This document shows positions 55,874 to 63,708 of a DNA stretch of 64,000 nucleotides, in pieces. Each line of letters begins with the position of its first letter. Positions within the stretch are counted from its first letter, which is position 1. The notes under the pieces are model-generated. The model was not told the DNA's origin. It made no database searches and saw only the letters and a program-made list of their open reading frames with translations. The stretch spans positions 3,629,501 through 3,693,500 of the forward strand of contig NC_015186.1 in assembly GCF_000202835.1 (NCBI RefSeq). The letters are read 5' to 3'. A program made the translations under genes and the position numbers. The stretch comes from Acidiphilium multivorum AIU301 (GTDB taxonomy: Bacteria; Pseudomonadota; Alphaproteobacteria; Acetobacterales; Acetobacteraceae).

Positions 55874-56636
55874 GATCCTGCTGGCTGCCGCCGGGGTTGC
55901 GGCGGCAATTGCGGTGGCCTGGGCAGGCGATGCGCCGGCTCCGTCCTACAAGGGGATCGTGCCGGCGGCGACGCTGAAGGTGTGGCGCGACCTTGGCACC
56001 GGCAATGGCGCGCTGGCCCGCTACAAGCCGGCGACGCCGCCGGGTCATTACGGTATTGGCACCGCGCCGACGGAGCAGCAGATCGCCGGCTGGACCATCG
56101 CCGTGCCGCCCGACGGGGCCAATCTGCCGCCCGGCAGCGGCACGGTAGCCGCCGGCGAAAAACTCTTCTCGACCGATTGCGCGATGTGTCATGGCGGCTT
56201 CGGCGAAGGCGCGCACGGCTACCCGGCGCTTGCCGGCGGCGTGGGATCGCTCGCCGGGTCGGAGCCGCAGAAGACGGTGGGCAGCTACTGGCCCTACGCG
56301 ACGACGCTGTGGGACTACATCAACCGCGCGATGCCGTTCTACGCCCCGCATACGCTCAAGCCCGATCAGGTTTATGCGCTGACCGCCTATATCCTGAACC
56401 TGAACGGGATCGTGAAGGGAAAGTTCGTCGCCGACGCGCAGAGCGTGCCGCGCGTCAAAATGCCCAACCGCGACTCTTTCAACTGGAAAGATCCGCGCCC
56501 GGTCACGCATAATACCGCCTGCATGAAGGATTGCGTGCCGGCCGGCTCCGTCAGGATCACCTCGAGCGCGGCAAAGATGGGGCTGACCCCGCGCACCACC
56601 GGTCCGGTGGACAACATGAAGGGCAGCAGCAAATGA
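55857..56636 (+). CDS. soxD: Sulfane dehydrogenase cytochrome c subunit SoxD (monoheme)
   Basis: 259 aa with signal peptide (RRILLAAAGVAAAIAVAWAG). One heme c site, FSTDCAMCHGGFGEG, then NRAMPFYAPHTLKPDQVYALTAYILNLNGI with the distal Met region. Paracoccus SoxD is larger and diheme, so this is the shorter monoheme form akin to SorB/SoxD cytochromes. A C-terminal CMKDC adds two cysteines of unknown purpose. Accepts electrons from SoxC. Because the upstream soxC is broken by an IS, SoxD may lack its partner. Confidence 0.88.
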   Translation: MSNFRRILLAAAGVAAAIAVAWAGDAPAPSYKGIVPAATLKVWRDLGTGNGALARYKPATPPGHYGIGTAPTEQQIAGWTIAVPPDGANLPPGSGTVAAGEKLFSTDCAMCHGGFGEGAHGYPALAGGVGSLAGSEPQKTVGSYWPYATTLWDYINRAMPFYAPHTLKPDQVYALTAYILNLNGIVKGKFVADAQSVPRVKMPNRDSFNWKDPRPVTHNTACMKDCVPAGSVRITSSAAKMGLTPRTTGPVDNMKGSSK

Positions 56637-56646
56637 GGAGGAGGAG

Positions 56647-56991
56647 ATGAAACGCACCAGCATCCTGCTCGGTCTTGCCGTGGCGGCGCTGCCCGGCGGG
56701 GTTCTGGCGGCAACGCCGCAGCAGATTGCCGCGGGTGAAAAAATCGCCACCACGAAGGCGCTCGGCAACTGCGTCGCCTGTCACAGTTTTGCCGGCGCGG
56801 TCGAACCCGGCGATGTGGGGCCCGCGCTGAAGAACGTGAAGGCGATGATCCCGGATCGCAAGACGTTCTATGCGATCGTGTTCGACGAGCAGGCGCGCAA
56901 CCCGCAGACCGTCATGCCGGCCTTTGGGAAAAACCTGATCCTGACGCCGACGCAGATCAACGAAGTGATCGACTTTCTCTACACCAAATGA
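56647..56991 (+). CDS. soxX: Sulfur-oxidation cytochrome c SoxX
   Basis: 114 aa with signal peptide. One CVACH heme site (LGNCVACHSFAG), followed by DVGPALKNVKAMIPDRKTFYAIVFDEQARNPQTVMPAFG, the SoxX-type Met-ligand region. Partner of SoxA, forming the heterodimeric cytochrome that attaches thiosulfate to SoxY. GAGGAGGAG precedes the ATG. Shorter than many SoxX proteins. Its stop overlaps an upstream start candidate for soxY by 4 nt. Confidence 0.92.
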   Translation: MKRTSILLGLAVAALPGGVLAATPQQIAAGEKIATTKALGNCVACHSFAGAVEPGDVGPALKNVKAMIPDRKTFYAIVFDEQARNPQTVMPAFGKNLILTPTQINEVIDFLYTK

Positions 56992-57038
56992 AAACGGACC
57001 GCGTTAAGGCGGGAATTCGGAAATTGGGGGAACCAAAG

Positions 57039-57533
57039 ATGATGACCGAACCAGAAACCACCGGACCCGCGCGGCGAACCGTGCTGCTCGGCGCCGCCGG
57101 CGCTGCCGCGGCGCTGGCGCTGCCGCGATCGGGCCGTGCCGCCGCTGTTGCCGCGCCGAAGGCGTCGCTGTGGCCGGAGGCGGCGTTCAAGGCGACGACG
57201 CCCGATCCGGCGCTCAAGGCGCTCTGGGGCAGTTCCAGCCTCACGCCGACCACGCAAGTGAAGATGGACGCGCCGGACATTGCCGAGAATGGCGCGGTGG
57301 TGCCGATTTCGGTTGATGCGAACGAGCCGAAGATTACCGGCGTGGCGCTGCTGGCCCGGCACAACCCCTATTCGCTTGCCTGCGCCTATGAAATTCCGGA
57401 GGGCACCAGCCCGGCGATCTCGAGCCGGCTGAAACTCGCCAAGACCACGGAGGTCATCGCGGTCGTGAAGTCGGGCGGCAAGCTCTACAGCACGTCGAAA
57501 AGGGTCAAGGTCACGCTGGGCGGTTGCGGCTGA
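57039..57533 (+). CDS. soxY: Thiosulfate oxidation carrier protein SoxY
   Basis: 164 aa with Tat leader (ARRTVLLGAAGAAAALALPRSGRA). The sulfur-carrier Cys is the penultimate residue of the C-terminal tail LGGCG. Canonical SoxY ends GGCGG or similar, so this tail is one residue shorter but keeps the swinging-arm cysteine. Immunoglobulin-like body with VKMDAPDIAENGAVVPISV. Start chosen at ATG 57039 with GGGGGA 7 nt upstream; an earlier ATG (56988) would bury the Tat leader. Dimerises with SoxZ. Confidence 0.93.
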   Translation: MMTEPETTGPARRTVLLGAAGAAAALALPRSGRAAAVAAPKASLWPEAAFKATTPDPALKALWGSSSLTPTTQVKMDAPDIAENGAVVPISVDANEPKITGVALLARHNPYSLACAYEIPEGTSPAISSRLKLAKTTEVIAVVKSGGKLYSTSKRVKVTLGGCG

Positions 57534-57541
57534 GGAGACGA

Positions 57542-57856
57542 ATGATGGCACATCAGATTCTGGTTCACGCGACCACTTCGGGCGGGGTCACGACGGTCGA
57601 GGCGCTGATCAAGCACCCGATGGATTCCGGCTTCGTGAAAGGCAAGGACGGCAAGCTCATCCCGCCGCACTACATCGAGGTGGTCGAGTTCACCCACAAG
57701 GGCAAGCTCGTGCTGCGAGGGTTCTGGGGACCCGCGGTTTCGAAGAACCCGTTCATCCGGTTCTCGTTCAAGGGCGGCGCCTCGGGCGATCCGATCGGCG
57801 TCTCGTGGGTCGACAACAAGGGCGAGACCGCGAGCATGTCGGCGGCCATCATGTGA
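57542..57856 (+). CDS. soxZ: Thiosulfate oxidation carrier complex protein SoxZ
   Basis: 104 aa without signal peptide; SoxZ is exported bound to SoxY through the Tat system. Typical landmarks: LVHATTSGGVTTVEALIKHPMDSGF, IPPHYIEVVEFTHKGKLVL, KNPFIRFSFKGGASGDPIGVSWVDNKGE. GAGGAG lies just before the ATG at 57542. Located 8 nt after soxY. Confidence 0.95.
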   Translation: MMAHQILVHATTSGGVTTVEALIKHPMDSGFVKGKDGKLIPPHYIEVVEFTHKGKLVLRGFWGPAVSKNPFIRFSFKGGASGDPIGVSWVDNKGETASMSAAIM

Positions 57857-57916
57857 GCGATGCGCGCCGGTGTGAACCGCGCCGGCGCGCGCATGGCTTG
57901 GGGGGAGGACAAGACG

Positions 57917-58750
57917 ATGAAACGCGTGTGGCTGATGATCGCGGCCTTCGCGGCGCTGGGGCTGGCGCGGCCGGCAAAAGCCGATCCGGCGGCCGATCTC
58001 AAGGCGTTCCAGGGGTATTTCCAGACACGTTTCCCGAAGCTCGAGCTGAAGGATTACGTGAACGGGCCTTATAATTTCAGCGCGAATGACCGGGCGCAAT
58101 GGAAGCAGATCCTCGAATTTCCGCCCTATTCCTTCGCGGTGGACGCCGGGAAGAAGGCGTTCGACACGAAGTTTCCCGACGGTGCGAGCTATGCCTCATG
58201 TTTTCCGCATGGCGGGATCGGCATTGCGCAGGATTATCCGAAGTTCGATGAAAAGACCGGCAAGGTCGTCACAATCGGCATCGCCGTCAACGAATGCCGC
58301 ACACGGCACGGGCTGAAGGCGCTGAGCCTGACAAAGGGCGAACTCGCCGACATCGTCGCCTACATGACCTCGACCTCGGACGGCAAGCCGATCCATGTCG
58401 TCATCCCCAACGACAAGAGGGCGCTCGCGGCCTATGAGGCGGGCAAGGAATATTTCTACTCGCGCCGCGGGCAGCTGAATTTTTCCTGTGCCAGTTGCCA
58501 TGTGCAGGCGGCGGGCAAGCGGCTGCGGGGGCAGTATCTGGCGCCGGCGCTCGGCATCACGGCATCTTTCCCCGTCTACCGTTCGAAATGGGGCAATGTC
58601 GGCACGCTGGTGCGGCGGTTCATCGGTTGCAACAAGAAGGTGCGTTCGGTGCCGGCGAAGCCGGATTCGGCGGCCTATCGCGACCTTGCCTACTTCCTCA
58701 CCTACATGAGCAACGGCCTGCCGATCGCGGGCCCGGGGGCGCGGTCATGA
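57917..58750 (+). CDS. soxA: L-cysteine S-thiosulfotransferase subunit SoxA
   Basis: 277 aa with signal peptide (VWLMIAAFAALGLARPAKA). Only the C-terminal heme c site is complete (FSCASCHVQ); the N-terminal site has decayed to a Cys pair (SYASCFPHGG ... NECRTRHG), as in monoheme SoxA. The active-site cysteine is in RRFIGCNKKVR. Couples thiosulfate to the SoxY cysteine together with SoxX. The ATG at 57917 follows GGGGGAGGA. Confidence 0.93.
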   Translation: MKRVWLMIAAFAALGLARPAKADPAADLKAFQGYFQTRFPKLELKDYVNGPYNFSANDRAQWKQILEFPPYSFAVDAGKKAFDTKFPDGASYASCFPHGGIGIAQDYPKFDEKTGKVVTIGIAVNECRTRHGLKALSLTKGELADIVAYMTSTSDGKPIHVVIPNDKRALAAYEAGKEYFYSRRGQLNFSCASCHVQAAGKRLRGQYLAPALGITASFPVYRSKWGNVGTLVRRFIGCNKKVRSVPAKPDSAAYRDLAYFLTYMSNGLPIAGPGARS

Positions 58751-59049
58751 AGCGGATGGCTTGGGTGCTGGCGGCAACGGTTCTGGGGCTCGGCATTGCG
58801 CATGCCGCCGGGAAGGACGACGCGGCGCGGGCGATCGCCGCTGCCGCGGCGAAGATGAAGACGGCCGCGGCCCTCGAAGACCAGTGGACGCCAACGGTCG
58901 CCGCTTTCAAGGCGGCCAAAGCCGCCGATGCGGCAGGGGATTACGCGAAAGCCGAAGCCTCCGCGAAGCTGGCCGAGGCGCTGGCGGCGGCCTCGATCGC
59001 CCAGGCGCGCAGCCAGAAGCATCTCTGGCGGAACGAAGTGCCGCGCTGA
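58747..59049 (+). CDS. soxK: SoxXA-binding protein SoxK
   Basis: 100 aa with signal peptide (KRMAWVLAATVLGLGIAHA). The mature part is an Ala-rich helical hairpin (AAKMKTAAALEDQWTPTVAAFKAAKAADAAGDYAKAEASAKLAEALAA) ending SQKHLWRNEVPR, matching the SoxK/SAXB family that binds and stabilises SoxXA. Starts within the soxA stop (ATGA). Found in only part of Sox clusters. Confidence 0.85.
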   Translation: MKRMAWVLAATVLGLGIAHAAGKDDAARAIAAAAAKMKTAAALEDQWTPTVAAFKAAKAADAAGDYAKAEASAKLAEALAAASIAQARSQKHLWRNEVPR

Positions 59050-59073
59050 GTCGGCCAGGCGGGGAATGAACAA

Positions 59074-60810
59074 ATGACGATTGCACGACGCGCGCTTCTC
59101 ACCGCGGCGGCCAGCACGGCGCTGCTGCCGCGGCTCGCCTGGTCGGCCAGCGATCCTTACGATGTGAAGATGAGCGGCGATGTCCGCATCATCCACCAGA
59201 CCGACACGCATGCGAGTGCCAGGCCGGTGCATTTTCGCGAGCCGACGCAGAATATCGGCGTAGGCAGCGCGGAGGGGCGTCCGCCGCATCTGGTGGGCAC
59301 CGCGTTCCTCGATTTCTACCACATGAAGCCGGACACGCGGGACGCCTACGCCTTCACCTTCCTCGACTTCGAGGCGCTGGCGCACCGCTACGGGCGGCTC
59401 GGCGGGTTCGCCAGCCTCAAGACGGTGATCGACAGCCTCCGCGCCGGCGCCGGACCGGGGCGGTCGGTGCTGCTCGATGGTGGCGATCTCTGCCAGGGCA
59501 CGGGGATGGCCAATCTCACCCGCGGGCAGAACATGGTGGCGCTCGGCAACCTGCTCGGCATCGATGCGATGACCGGGCATTGGGAGTTCACCTACGGGCA
59601 GGACGGGATCGAGGCGATCATCAAGGAGCTGCACGGGCGCTTCATCGCGCAAAACGTGTTTCTCTCGGCGGAATCGCAGATGATGGGCGCGCCCGCCTTC
59701 GACCAGAAGACCGGGCGCGTGTTCCAGCCCTATGTCATCCGCGAACTTGGCGGCTACCGCGTCGGCGTGATCGGCCAGGCCTTTCCCTATGTGCCGATCG
59801 CGCATCCACGCCGGTTCACGCCGGACTGGCGGTTCGGCATCCATCCTGGCCGGATGCAGAAGGTTGTCGACGAGCTGCGCGAGGTGAAGAAGGTCGATGC
59901 CGTGCTGCTGCTCTCCCATAACGGCATGCCGGTCGATCTCAAACTGGCTTCCCAGGTGCGCGGGATCGACGTCATTCTCGGCGGCCATACGCACGATGCG
60001 GTGCCGCATCCTGTGCCGGTGAAGAATCCCGGCGGGATCACACTGGTGACGAATGCCGGCACGGCCGGCAAGTTCATCGCGGTGCTCGACCTTGAACTGG
60101 CGAAAGGCCAGGTGAAGGACGTGCATTACCGGTTGCTGCCAATCTATGCTGACCAGGTGAAGCAGGACGCGGCGGTGGCAGCGGCGGTGGAGGCGCAGGA
60201 GGCGCCGCATCGCGCGATGCTCGACGAAAAGCTGGCCGAGACCGAAACGCTGCTGTACCGGCGCAACAATTTCTACGGCTCGGTGGATCAGGTGATCATG
60301 GATGCGCTGCGGGCCGAAACCGGCGCGCAGATCGCCTTCTCGCCGGGTTTCCGCTGGGGCAATACGGTTCTCGGTGGCGCAGCATTGACGATGGGCGACC
60401 TGCTGGCGGAGACTGCCATCACCTATCCGATGGTGTACAAGCAGACCATGACGGGCGCGCAGATCAAGGCGATGATGGAGGATGTCTGCGACAATCTCTT
60501 CAATCGCAATCCGTATTACCAGCAGGGCGGCGACATGATCCGCGTCGGCGGCATGAACTATGCCTGCGCGCCGGCAAAATCGATCGGGCACCGGATTTCC
60601 GGGATGGAGCTCGATGACGGCACCAAGGTCGAGGCGGCGAAAAACTATACCATCGCGAGCTGGGCCTCGGTGTCGCTGCCGCAGACCGGCACGCCGGTCT
60701 GGGACGTCGTGGCCCGGCATCTGCGCCAGGTGAAGACGGTGAAGCTGACACGGCCCAACCGGGTGAAGGTACTCGGGATCGCCGGTAATCCGGGTTACGC
60801 GACTTCATGA
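59074..60810 (+). CDS. soxB: Thiosulfohydrolase SoxB
   Basis: 578 aa with Tat-type leader (ARRALLTAAASTALLPRLAWSA). A 5'-nucleotidase-like dimanganese hydrolase: metal ligands in IHQTDTHA, LLDGGDLCQGTG, MTGHWEFTYG, LLLSHNGMPVDL and LGGHTHDAVPHP. It releases sulfate from SoxY-bound thiosulfate. Full length, no frameshift. Last core sox gene; the DsrE-like gene follows with a 4-nt overlap. Confidence 0.96.
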   Translation: MTIARRALLTAAASTALLPRLAWSASDPYDVKMSGDVRIIHQTDTHASARPVHFREPTQNIGVGSAEGRPPHLVGTAFLDFYHMKPDTRDAYAFTFLDFEALAHRYGRLGGFASLKTVIDSLRAGAGPGRSVLLDGGDLCQGTGMANLTRGQNMVALGNLLGIDAMTGHWEFTYGQDGIEAIIKELHGRFIAQNVFLSAESQMMGAPAFDQKTGRVFQPYVIRELGGYRVGVIGQAFPYVPIAHPRRFTPDWRFGIHPGRMQKVVDELREVKKVDAVLLLSHNGMPVDLKLASQVRGIDVILGGHTHDAVPHPVPVKNPGGITLVTNAGTAGKFIAVLDLELAKGQVKDVHYRLLPIYADQVKQDAAVAAAVEAQEAPHRAMLDEKLAETETLLYRRNNFYGSVDQVIMDALRAETGAQIAFSPGFRWGNTVLGGAALTMGDLLAETAITYPMVYKQTMTGAQIKAMMEDVCDNLFNRNPYYQQGGDMIRVGGMNYACAPAKSIGHRISGMELDDGTKVEAAKNYTIASWASVSLPQTGTPVWDVVARHLRQVKTVKLTRPNRVKVLGIAGNPGYATS

Positions 60811-61244
60811 GTTCGCGCCGGCGGCTGTTCGGCGGGCTCGGTATTGCGGCGGCGGCGATGGGGGTGGGGCGCGCCGCCGCCGACAATCCTTTCGCCACCC
60901 ACCTGCTGGCGCTGCAACTCTCCGACTCGGCGATGGAAAAGCAGCGCGAGGTTCTCAACAACGCCAACACGGTGCTGAAGGTCTGGCCCGATACCGCCTC
61001 GATCGTCGTGGTCGCCTTCGGGCCGGGCGTGGAACTTACCTTCGCCGATTCGCCGCTGCGCCAGCGGGTCGACAGCCTGATTGCACAGAACGTCGAGTTC
61101 GACGTGTGCATGAACACGATCGAGACGCTGAAGCGCGACACCGGTCATGCGCCGGTGCTGAACCCCAGGGTGAAGCCCGTGCCCTTTGGCGTGCCCCGGC
61201 TGATGGAACTTGCGGGCAAAAGATACGTCATCATCCGGCCGTGA
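60807..61244 (+). CDS. Exported DsrE-family protein linked to sox
   Basis: 145 aa with Tat-like leader (SSRRRLFGGLGIAAAAMGVGRAAA). The DsrE-like fold shows LLALQLSDSAMEKQREVLNNANTVLK, SIVVVAFGPGVELTFADSP, and Cys in NVEFDVCMNTIETLKRDTG. Paralogue of the protein at 38628-39116 with the same spacing of motifs. Its ATG overlaps the soxB stop, so it belongs to the sox operon. May bind or transfer polysulfide in the periplasm; not demonstrated. Confidence 0.86.
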   Translation: MSSRRRLFGGLGIAAAAMGVGRAAADNPFATHLLALQLSDSAMEKQREVLNNANTVLKVWPDTASIVVVAFGPGVELTFADSPLRQRVDSLIAQNVEFDVCMNTIETLKRDTGHAPVLNPRVKPVPFGVPRLMELAGKRYVIIRP

Positions 61245-61293
61245 CTGGTCCGGCATCGTATTCTTGAATCAAAATATATCCTGGCCTAGACAT

Positions 61294-61309
61294 ATTCGCG
61301 AATCTGAAT
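61294..61309. promoter_or_regulatory. ATTC-N8-GAAT palindrome upstream of tauE
   Basis: ATTC-GCGAATCT-GAAT, with an inner ATTC-GC-GAAT, lies 35 nt before the tauE ATG; a second ATTC-TT-GAAT is at 61260-61269. The pattern matches, from memory, operators of ArsR-type persulfide sensors (SqrR/BigR) that control sulfur genes. No such regulator gene is in the window. Confidence 0.45.
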
Positions 61310-61343
61310 GTTCTACGGCGGGAGCCGCCTGGGGAGGTTTGGC

Positions 61344-62129
61344 ATGATCGAGACGGTTCTCGCCCTTTTGTCTGGTGGTACGGTCGGTTTCACCCTCGGG
61401 CTGATCGGCGGGGGCGGGTCGATCCTGGCGACGCCGCTTATGCTTTACGTCATCGGCCTCGCCCCCCATGTCGCGATCGGGACCAGCGCGCTCGCAGTAT
61501 CGGCCAATGCGTTCGCGAATTTCGGCGGTCATGCGCGCAAGGGGAATGTGCGGTGGCGGAGCGCGGCCATCTTCGCCGTTCTCGGCATCGTCGGGGCCGC
61601 GGCGGGTTCCACGCTTGGCAAGGCGTTTGACGGCAAGAAGCTGCTGTTTCTCTTTGCAATCCTGATGATCACGGTGGGGTTGCTGATGCTGCGGCCGCGC
61701 CGCGTGGCGGATGGCACGGCGGGCCAGGCCGAGCGGCTGAACGCGGCAACGCTGCTGGCTGTCGCCGCCGCGGCGCTCACGGTTGGCGCGTTGTCGGGCT
61801 TTTTCGGCATCGGCGGTGGGTTCCTGATCGTGCCCGGCCTGCTGTTCTCGACCGGGATGCCGATGATTTTCGCGATCGGTTCGTCGTTGCTGTCGGTTGG
61901 CAGCTTCGGGTTGACCACCGCGGTGAACTACGCGGCTTCCGGCCTTGTGAATTGGCCGGTTGCGGTGGAGTTCATCGCGGGCGGCGTGATTGGCGGGCTG
62001 ATCGGCACGCGGCTGGCGATCCATCTGGCCGGGCGGCGCGCCGCGCTGAACCGGATTTTTGCGGGGCTCGTCTTCGTCGTCGCGGTCTACATGCTCTACA
62101 AGAACGCGGCGTCGTTCGGCCTCGCCTGA
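61344..62129 (+). CDS. Sulfite exporter TauE/SafE-family permease
   Basis: 261 aa, about eight helices. The duplicated TauE/SafE motif is GLIGGGGSILATPLMLYVIGL near the N-terminus and GFFGIGGGFLIVPGLLFSTGMPM after the midpoint. GGGGAGG precedes the ATG at 61344. Next to sox genes it plausibly exports sulfite or another sulfur anion. Separated from the DsrE-like gene by 99 nt containing an ArsR-type palindrome, so it may have its own promoter. Confidence 0.9.
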   Translation: MIETVLALLSGGTVGFTLGLIGGGGSILATPLMLYVIGLAPHVAIGTSALAVSANAFANFGGHARKGNVRWRSAAIFAVLGIVGAAAGSTLGKAFDGKKLLFLFAILMITVGLLMLRPRRVADGTAGQAERLNAATLLAVAAAALTVGALSGFFGIGGGFLIVPGLLFSTGMPMIFAIGSSLLSVGSFGLTTAVNYAASGLVNWPVAVEFIAGGVIGGLIGTRLAIHLAGRRAALNRIFAGLVFVVAVYMLYKNAASFGLA

Positions 62130-62180
62130 TCCGTTCCGGAGATTAACTCCGCCTTCATTCCGGGATGGCAGGATCGGATC

Positions 62181-63680
62181 ATGAACCCTGCCCTAGCAGA
62201 TTGTGGGCCTGATCTCATCGGCTTCTATCGCGACCTGCTGGCTGCTGATCCCGGCCAGCGAGGCATTGCCGCCCCGTGCGCGGCGGCGTTGCTCGATGCG
62301 GGTGAACCCGAGGCGGCGCTTGCTGTCGCCGAGGCGGCGGCCGATGCGGACGATCCGGGCGTGCTGCTGGCCCGCGCGCGGGCGTTGCGCATGCTCGGGC
62401 GGTTCGAGCCGGCGACGGAGGCTTTCGCAACAGCGATCGCTCATGGCGCGACGGGAGCGCCAGTACTCGTCGCGCTGGGCAACTGCCTCGCCGAGCTGGG
62501 GCGCCTCGAAGAGGCGGCGGCCTGGTTCGACCGTGCCGCGCCAGGCGACCCGAGCGGCCGGGCGCTGGCCAATCTCGGCTCCACACGCGCGCGGCTTGGC
62601 CAGACGATCGAGGCGATCGCCGCCGCGAGGGCCGCGCTGTGCCGGGATCCCGGCCTGATCGATGCCCACCGGACGCTCGCCGTGCTGCTGGCGGCCAGCG
62701 AGCCGGACGCCGCTGCCCTGCACCGCGAAACCGCGTTCCGTCACAATCCCGTCTTTCTCCATCCGGGGCCACCAGATGCGCCGAGGGTGCTGGTGCTTAC
62801 CTGCGTCGCCGAGGCGAGCCTGCCGACGGAACACCTCCTGCCACACGGGCGCTACGCGCTGGCCGAGTGGTTCATCGATCACGCCAACGACACGGAACCG
62901 GATCTGCCGCCGCACGATCTGATCTTCAATGCGATCGGCGAAGCGGATCTGATGCCGCCACTGGGTGAGGCGGTGCATCGGGCGCTCGCTGCCGGGCGAC
63001 CTGTCCTGAACCGGCCAGAAGCCGTGGCACGCACCGGGCGGACGGCGCTGGCTGCCCTGCTGAACGGGATCGAGAGGACCGTGGTGCCGCCGGTGTTGCG
63101 AATTGCGGCTGGCGAGGTTGCCGTGAGCACCGGTCTGCCGGCGCTGATCCGGCCCGTGGGCACCCATGGCGGTAAGGGCCTGCGCTGCGTGCGGACGGCA
63201 GGCGAACTCGAAGACGCGGCGGGCGAGCAGGGCGAAAAGTATCTGAGCCGATTCATCGATTATCGCAGCGCTGACGGGTATTATCGCAAATACCGCATGA
63301 TCTTCGTGGATCGGGTCGCCTATCCCTATCATCTCGCCATCGGGCCGCACTGGATGGTGCATTACTGGACCGCCGGGATGGACCTCGATCCGGTGCGGCG
63401 GGCCGAGGAGGCCCGGTTCCTGGACGATCCTGTGGCGGCGATCGGCGACGCCGCGTTGGAGGCGATCGGCGCGATCGGGCGCCGGCTCGACCTCGATTAT
63501 GCCGGGATCGATTTTTCGATTCTGCCGGACGGGCGGGTACTCGTCTTCGAGGCCAACGCTGCGATGCTCGTGCACCCGGAGCATGAACCCGTGTTTGCGT
63601 ATCGCAATCCGGCGGTGCATCGAATTCTCGATGCGTTCGCCGACATGCTGATGCAGCGCATGCAAGCCACTTCAGGCTGA
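62181..63680 (+). CDS. TPR-containing protein with ATP-grasp-like C-terminal domain
   Basis: 499 aa, no signal peptide. Residues ~1-200 form degenerate tetratricopeptide repeats (for example LARARALRMLGRFEPATEAFATAI and LGNCLAELGRLEEAAAWFDRAA). From ~205 there is a pre-ATP-grasp-like segment (PRVLVLTCVAEASLPTEHLL), then features of a RimK/glutathione-synthase-like ATP-grasp: ALIRPVGTHGGKGL, EKYLSRFIDYRSADGYYRKYRMIFVD, and the metal-binding DYAGIDFSILPDGRVLVFEANAAM. It probably ligates a carboxylate to an amine. Substrate unknown. Isolated gene downstream of tauE. Confidence 0.75.
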   Translation: MNPALADCGPDLIGFYRDLLAADPGQRGIAAPCAAALLDAGEPEAALAVAEAAADADDPGVLLARARALRMLGRFEPATEAFATAIAHGATGAPVLVALGNCLAELGRLEEAAAWFDRAAPGDPSGRALANLGSTRARLGQTIEAIAAARAALCRDPGLIDAHRTLAVLLAASEPDAAALHRETAFRHNPVFLHPGPPDAPRVLVLTCVAEASLPTEHLLPHGRYALAEWFIDHANDTEPDLPPHDLIFNAIGEADLMPPLGEAVHRALAAGRPVLNRPEAVARTGRTALAALLNGIERTVVPPVLRIAAGEVAVSTGLPALIRPVGTHGGKGLRCVRTAGELEDAAGEQGEKYLSRFIDYRSADGYYRKYRMIFVDRVAYPYHLAIGPHWMVHYWTAGMDLDPVRRAEEARFLDDPVAAIGDAALEAIGAIGRRLDLDYAGIDFSILPDGRVLVFEANAAMLVHPEHEPVFAYRNPAVHRILDAFADMLMQRMQATSG

Positions 63681-63708
63681 TCCCGGTCTCGGTCCGGACG
63701 GCGCGGGC

